Source: Sutterella sp. (GTDB lineage: Bacteria; Pseudomonadota; Gammaproteobacteria; Burkholderiales; Burkholderiaceae_F). From it: 37,954 nucleotides of DNA. The notes under the pieces were generated by a model. That model worked only from the letters and a program-made list of their open reading frames with translations, was not told the origin of the DNA and did not search any database. The stretch spans positions 1 to 37,954 of the forward strand of contig NZ_JAUNSF010000017.1 of the NCBI RefSeq assembly GCF_030539355.1, written 5' to 3'. The position numbers and the translations under genes were made by a program. How positions within the stretch are numbered: position 1 is the stretch's first letter; every line of letters starts with the position of its first letter. This document shows positions 36,354-37,954 of the stretch, one piece after another.

Positions 36354-37436
36354 ATGGCTTTCTTCAGACTTCAGAAATTAGCTTTTTCGATTGCCGCGGC
36401 GTGCCTCGCCGCGGGTTCCACGCATGCCCTCGCCGCTGATGCGGCTCAGTCGAAGGCGGCGGTCATCAAGACCGCGGCGGCTCCGGCCAAGCAGGGCGCA
36501 GTGAAGAAGCTCGGCGCGGGCAGCAAGTCCGCGAAGGCGGTGAAGACTTCCCTGCAGAAGCCTCAGAAGAAAGCCGTGAAGAAGGTCGCGAAGAGGAAGG
36601 TCCGCCGCACGGCTCCTTCTCAGGCGACGCTCGCGGGCCTGAGGAACACTGAGGATCCGCTGCTTCTCGGCAGCTCCGTCGCGTATGCAATCGATCAGGA
36701 CACGGGTGAGGAGCTCGTCGCGAAGAACGCCGACGTGCAGCTCCCGATCGCCTCGGTCACGAAGCTCATGACGGCGCTTGTCATCGCCGAGAGCGACCTG
36801 CCGCTCAATGAGAAGATCCGCATCACCCGCGAGGATCACGTTCGCTCGACGGCCCGCTCCAAGCTCTGGAACGGCATGCGCGTGACGCGCGAGGCGCTGC
36901 TCAAGGCCGCGCTCATGTCGAGCGACAACCGTGCCGCACATGCGCTCGCCCGCACTTATCCGGGCGGCAAGAAGGCTTTCATCGCAAAGATGAATGAACG
37001 TGCCGCGGAACTCGGCATGACCGACTCCGTCTTCGCTGACCCGACGGGTCTCGACAACCGCAACAACGCCACTGCGAAGGATCTCGCCCGCCTGGTCGCC
37101 GCTGTCTACCAGCATCAGGAAATCCGCGAGGCCTCGACTCAGTCCATCGCCCGCATCAGCACGGGCAAGCGCAGTGTGAAACTCGTGACGACGAACCGCC
37201 TGATCGGCGATCCATCCTGGCGGATCGGCATCCAGAAGACGGGCTTCACCACGGCCGCCGGCCGCTGCATGGTCGTGCAGAGCGACATCGGTGACCGCCG
37301 TCTCGTGATGGTGGTGCTCGACAGTCCGACGAGCGCCGTCCGCGCGAACGACATGCGCACGATGCGTGCCTATGTCGCCGCCGAGGAGCGCTTCAACAAG
37401 GAGTTCGCCTCCGTCACGCCCTACGAGATCTTCTGA
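36354..37436 (+). CDS. pbpG: PBP7-type D-alanyl-D-alanine endopeptidase
   Basis: This low-molecular-weight penicillin-binding protein cuts D-Ala-DAP cross-links or terminal D-Ala in periplasmic peptidoglycan. The 360-residue precursor has a signal peptide (MAFFRLQKLAFSIAAACLAA, cleavage probably after ALA near residue 27). A lysine/alanine-rich linker of about 60 residues (30-90) follows, then an S11-family peptidase domain with the serine motif S134-V-T-K137, S190-D-N and K295-T-G. All three active-site motifs are intact, so it should be functional and beta-lactam sensitive. The lack of a C-terminal amphipathic anchor and the SDN motif fit PBP7 better than PBP5. The ribosome binding site is weak. 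A clear terminator follows. Confidence 0.93.
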   Translation: MAFFRLQKLAFSIAAACLAAGSTHALAADAAQSKAAVIKTAAAPAKQGAVKKLGAGSKSAKAVKTSLQKPQKKAVKKVAKRKVRRTAPSQATLAGLRNTEDPLLLGSSVAYAIDQDTGEELVAKNADVQLPIASVTKLMTALVIAESDLPLNEKIRITREDHVRSTARSKLWNGMRVTREALLKAALMSSDNRAAHALARTYPGGKKAFIAKMNERAAELGMTDSVFADPTGLDNRNNATAKDLARLVAAVYQHQEIREASTQSIARISTGKRSVKLVTTNRLIGDPSWRIGIQKTGFTTAAGRCMVVQSDIGDRRLVMVVLDSPTSAVRANDMRTMRAYVAAEERFNKEFASVTPYEIF

Positions 37437-37466
37437 TCCGTAACTTTCACTTTGAGTGAGATCTGA

Positions 37467-37505
37467 GAACCCGCTCGAGGCATTGCTTCGCAGCGGGTTT
37501 CTTGA
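37467..37505 (+). terminator. Terminator after the PBP7-type gene
   Basis: AACCCGCT/AGCGGGTT (37468-37475 with 37492-37499) with a 16-base loop is followed by TCTTG. It lies 31 bases past the stop. Confidence 0.8.
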
Positions 37506-37904
37506 CGGCGTTTGCCGAAGAGGGGGGGACGTGTCGGGGGTGACGGTTATGAGACCCTCGTTCTCTATGGATGGCAGACGGGTCTAGGGATCTGAATCTA
37601 ACTTAACGGCATTTGCAGAAGAGTGGGTCAGATCCAAGTTGAAGGAAGGCCCGGCCCGCGCCAGCACTGGATGGAAGGCAGGTCAGACGGCCGTGATCTA
37701 ACTTAACGCCACTTGCAGAAGAGCGGGTCGGATCCAAGTTGAAGAGAGACCTGTCCGCGCCAGTGCTGGGCGGAAGGCCTCTCAGGTGACCTTGATCTAA
37801 CTTAACGGCACTTGCAGAAGAACGCGTCAGATCCCACTTGAAGGAAGGCCTGCTCCGCGCCGGCATTGGGCGGAAGGCCGATCAGGCGGCCCGAATCTAA
37901 CTTA
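37501..37904. repeat. Tandem array of ~100-bp noncoding units
   Basis: Three full units start at 37596, 37696 and 37795 (100, 99 and 100 bases), each opening ATCTAACTTAACGGC or nearly so, then TTGCAGAAGA, GATCC, and GGAAGG. A degenerate copy precedes them (from 37501, CTTGACGGCGTTTGCCGAAG) and a 10-base start of a further unit (ATCTAACTTA) ends at 37904. Each unit contains a central hairpin: unit 2 pairs GAGAG, CC, CCGC and CCAG with CTGG, GCGG, GG and CTCTC over 37744-37783. Unit 3 keeps the inner stem with G-T pairs (CCGG/TTGG) and its outer stem as GGCC/GGCC. Unit lengths of 99-100 do not hold a reading frame across copies, so the array is probably noncoding. No spacers are present, so it is not CRISPR. 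Function unknown. Confidence 0.85.
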
Positions 37905-37954
37905 GGAACTGTAAGGAAATAAACTAGCTAACTTCGACAGGGTATGGTAAAATC

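Noticed and set aside
37603-37866. 87-codon minus-strand frame across the tandem repeats, with repeated peptides
   Set aside because: The apparent peptide repeat follows only from one 99-base unit; other units are 100 bases and break frame, and there is no good ribosome binding site.
37501-37904. CRISPR array
   Set aside because: Units abut without unique spacers and are about 100 bases long; no cas genes are nearby.
37921-37954. Promoter for a gene beyond the right edge (TAAAAT at 37948-37953)
   Set aside because: No -35 element at suitable spacing and no visible gene start inside the window.

Overview
The window is a GC-rich chromosomal segment that looks like a member of the Burkholderiales, most likely Sutterellaceae (Sutterella/Parasutterella-like). 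I infer this from the housekeeping order (yicC-gmk-rpoZ-spoT divergent from rph-rdgB-hemW), the glnA-ntrB-ntrC operon, the tripartite tricarboxylate transporter and the protein sequences themselves; no database search was possible. Gene density is high, and I see no rRNA, tRNA, CRISPR array, transposase or phage gene.

Layout. 1-306 (minus): AT-rich 5' part of a family 8 glycosyltransferase gene that runs off the window, directly behind spoT. 329-4766 (minus): yicC-gmk-rpoZ-spoT. 4968-7585 (plus): rph, rdgB and hemW. 7586-13143 (plus): a nitrogen-control unit. It has two NtrC-type sites, a clear sigma-54 promoter, a terminator-like hairpin in the leader, glnA, glnL (ntrB), glnG (ntrC) and a coupled gene of unknown function. 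13229-14275 (plus): an RlmN/Cfr-type radical SAM protein, convergent with an Na+/phosphate-cotransporter family gene (14280-15899, minus). 16067-19290 (minus): tctC-tctB-tctA, with a terminator between tctC and tctBA. 19587-21145 (minus): xth and a PheC-like protein without a signal peptide, in overlap. 21351-22831 (plus): a 70-residue unknown protein, then argF. 22961-26037 (minus): folD and prlC. 26311-29701 (minus): a DctS/DctR-like sensor kinase and FixJ-family regulator. 30031-30696 (plus): rpiA. 30833-31114 (minus): yggX. 31388-37436 (plus): a long hrpA with a basic/acidic low-complexity N-terminus, then a PBP7-type D,D-peptidase. 37501-37904: a noncoding tandem array of ~100-bp units.

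How the genes work together. Most of the window is core metabolism and stress control: ppGpp turnover, nucleotide salvage and sanitation, RNA processing, nitrogen assimilation and its two-component control, carboxylate uptake, arginine, phenylalanine and folate steps, peptide turnover, iron-sulfur protection and peptidoglycan remodelling.

The least explained items are the ~100-bp tandem array with an apparently base-pair-preserving hairpin, the unknown gene coupled to ntrC, the small protein before argF, two long perfect palindromes, and terminator-like hairpins placed just ahead of the ribosome binding sites of glnA and tctC. I found no convincing large novel defence or biosynthetic system; the repeat array and the small or unknown genes are the best candidates for something undescribed.
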